This document shows, piece by piece, positions 12,596-12,605 of a DNA stretch of 12,605 bases. Position 1 is the stretch's first letter. Each line of letters starts with the position of its first letter. Both the position numbers and the translations under genes were made by a program. The notes under the pieces are model-generated. The model worked only from the letters and a program-made list of their open reading frames with translations. It was not told the DNA's origin and ran no database searches. Location of the stretch: assembly GCA_021648465.1 (NCBI GenBank), contig JAKISR010000055.1, positions 1 through 12,605 of the forward strand. The letters run 5' to 3'. This DNA comes from Sulfurimonas sp. Lineage in GTDB: Bacteria > Campylobacterota > Campylobacteria > Campylobacterales > Sulfurimonadaceae.

Positions 12596-12605
12596 AGGAG
12601 AGGTA
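12595..12605 (+). promoter_or_regulatory. ribosome binding site of the next operon gene
   Basis: AAGGAG (12595-12600) overlaps the last base of the cysH stop codon, and the window ends 5 bases later. A further gene should start just outside, plausibly a sulfate adenylyltransferase or sulfite reductase gene; the identity cannot be seen. Confidence 0.6.

Overview
The window looks like chromosome from a Campylobacterota (epsilonproteobacterial) bacterium, most likely a free-living sulfur-oxidising relative of Sulfurimonas. The reasons are strong AT-richness, tightly packed short operons, a small DUF1104-type secreted protein, two small c-type cytochromes, a GltX resembling the Campylobacter/Helicobacter enzyme next to a divergent SurA-like chaperone (an arrangement I recall from Campylobacter jejuni Cj1288c/Cj1289), and a cysteine synthase with the NPxHSVKDR signature of the C. 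jejuni enzyme. The genus is an inference. I see no tRNA, rRNA, CRISPR array, insertion sequence or phage gene.

Left part (1-2400). The edge holds a strong hairpin and an open frame of unclear status. Next come two minus-strand genes, probably one transcript: a stand-alone DUF234-type protein with a worn-down nuclease motif, then a PAS-GGDEF diguanylate cyclase whose PAS domain resembles that of the redox sensor Aer. From 2415 a plus-strand operon encodes a small secreted DUF1104-like protein, an OmpR-type response regulator, a HAMP-less sensor kinase and a monohaem c-type cytochrome. The last three reading frames overlap end to start (RR/HK, then HK/cytochrome). A second small cytochrome c with its own strong ribosome binding site follows, ending near a hairpin at 5231-5252.

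Middle (5352-9712). On the minus strand, gltX is followed after 12 bases by an SO_0444-type Cu/Zn efflux permease. Divergent from gltX is a plus-strand operon: SurA-like periplasmic chaperone, dCMP deaminase, and an IscU/NifU-fold protein that lacks the scaffold cysteines. The last gene meets a convergent arsC-like gene with overlapping stop codons.

Right part (9709-12605). This is a sulfur assimilation locus. An Rrf2 regulator without the IscR cluster cysteines is co-oriented with the arsC-like gene on the minus strand. Divergent from it run cysK (O-acetylserine sulfhydrylase), a small DUF2061 membrane protein and cysH (Fe-S type APS/PAPS reductase). A ribosome binding site at the right edge implies the operon continues. 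Together these genes reduce activated sulfate to sulfite and place sulfide on O-acetylserine to make cysteine.

The most notable non-coding feature is the 249-base rrf2/cysK intergenic region. It contains two mirror-image promoters that align over 45 positions without a gap, each with the same CCTGAG-type element abutting its -35 box. Between them, outside both predicted transcripts, lies a perfect palindrome with 11-base arms. This looks like an operator system for shared control of rrf2 and cysK, plausibly by the Rrf2 protein itself.
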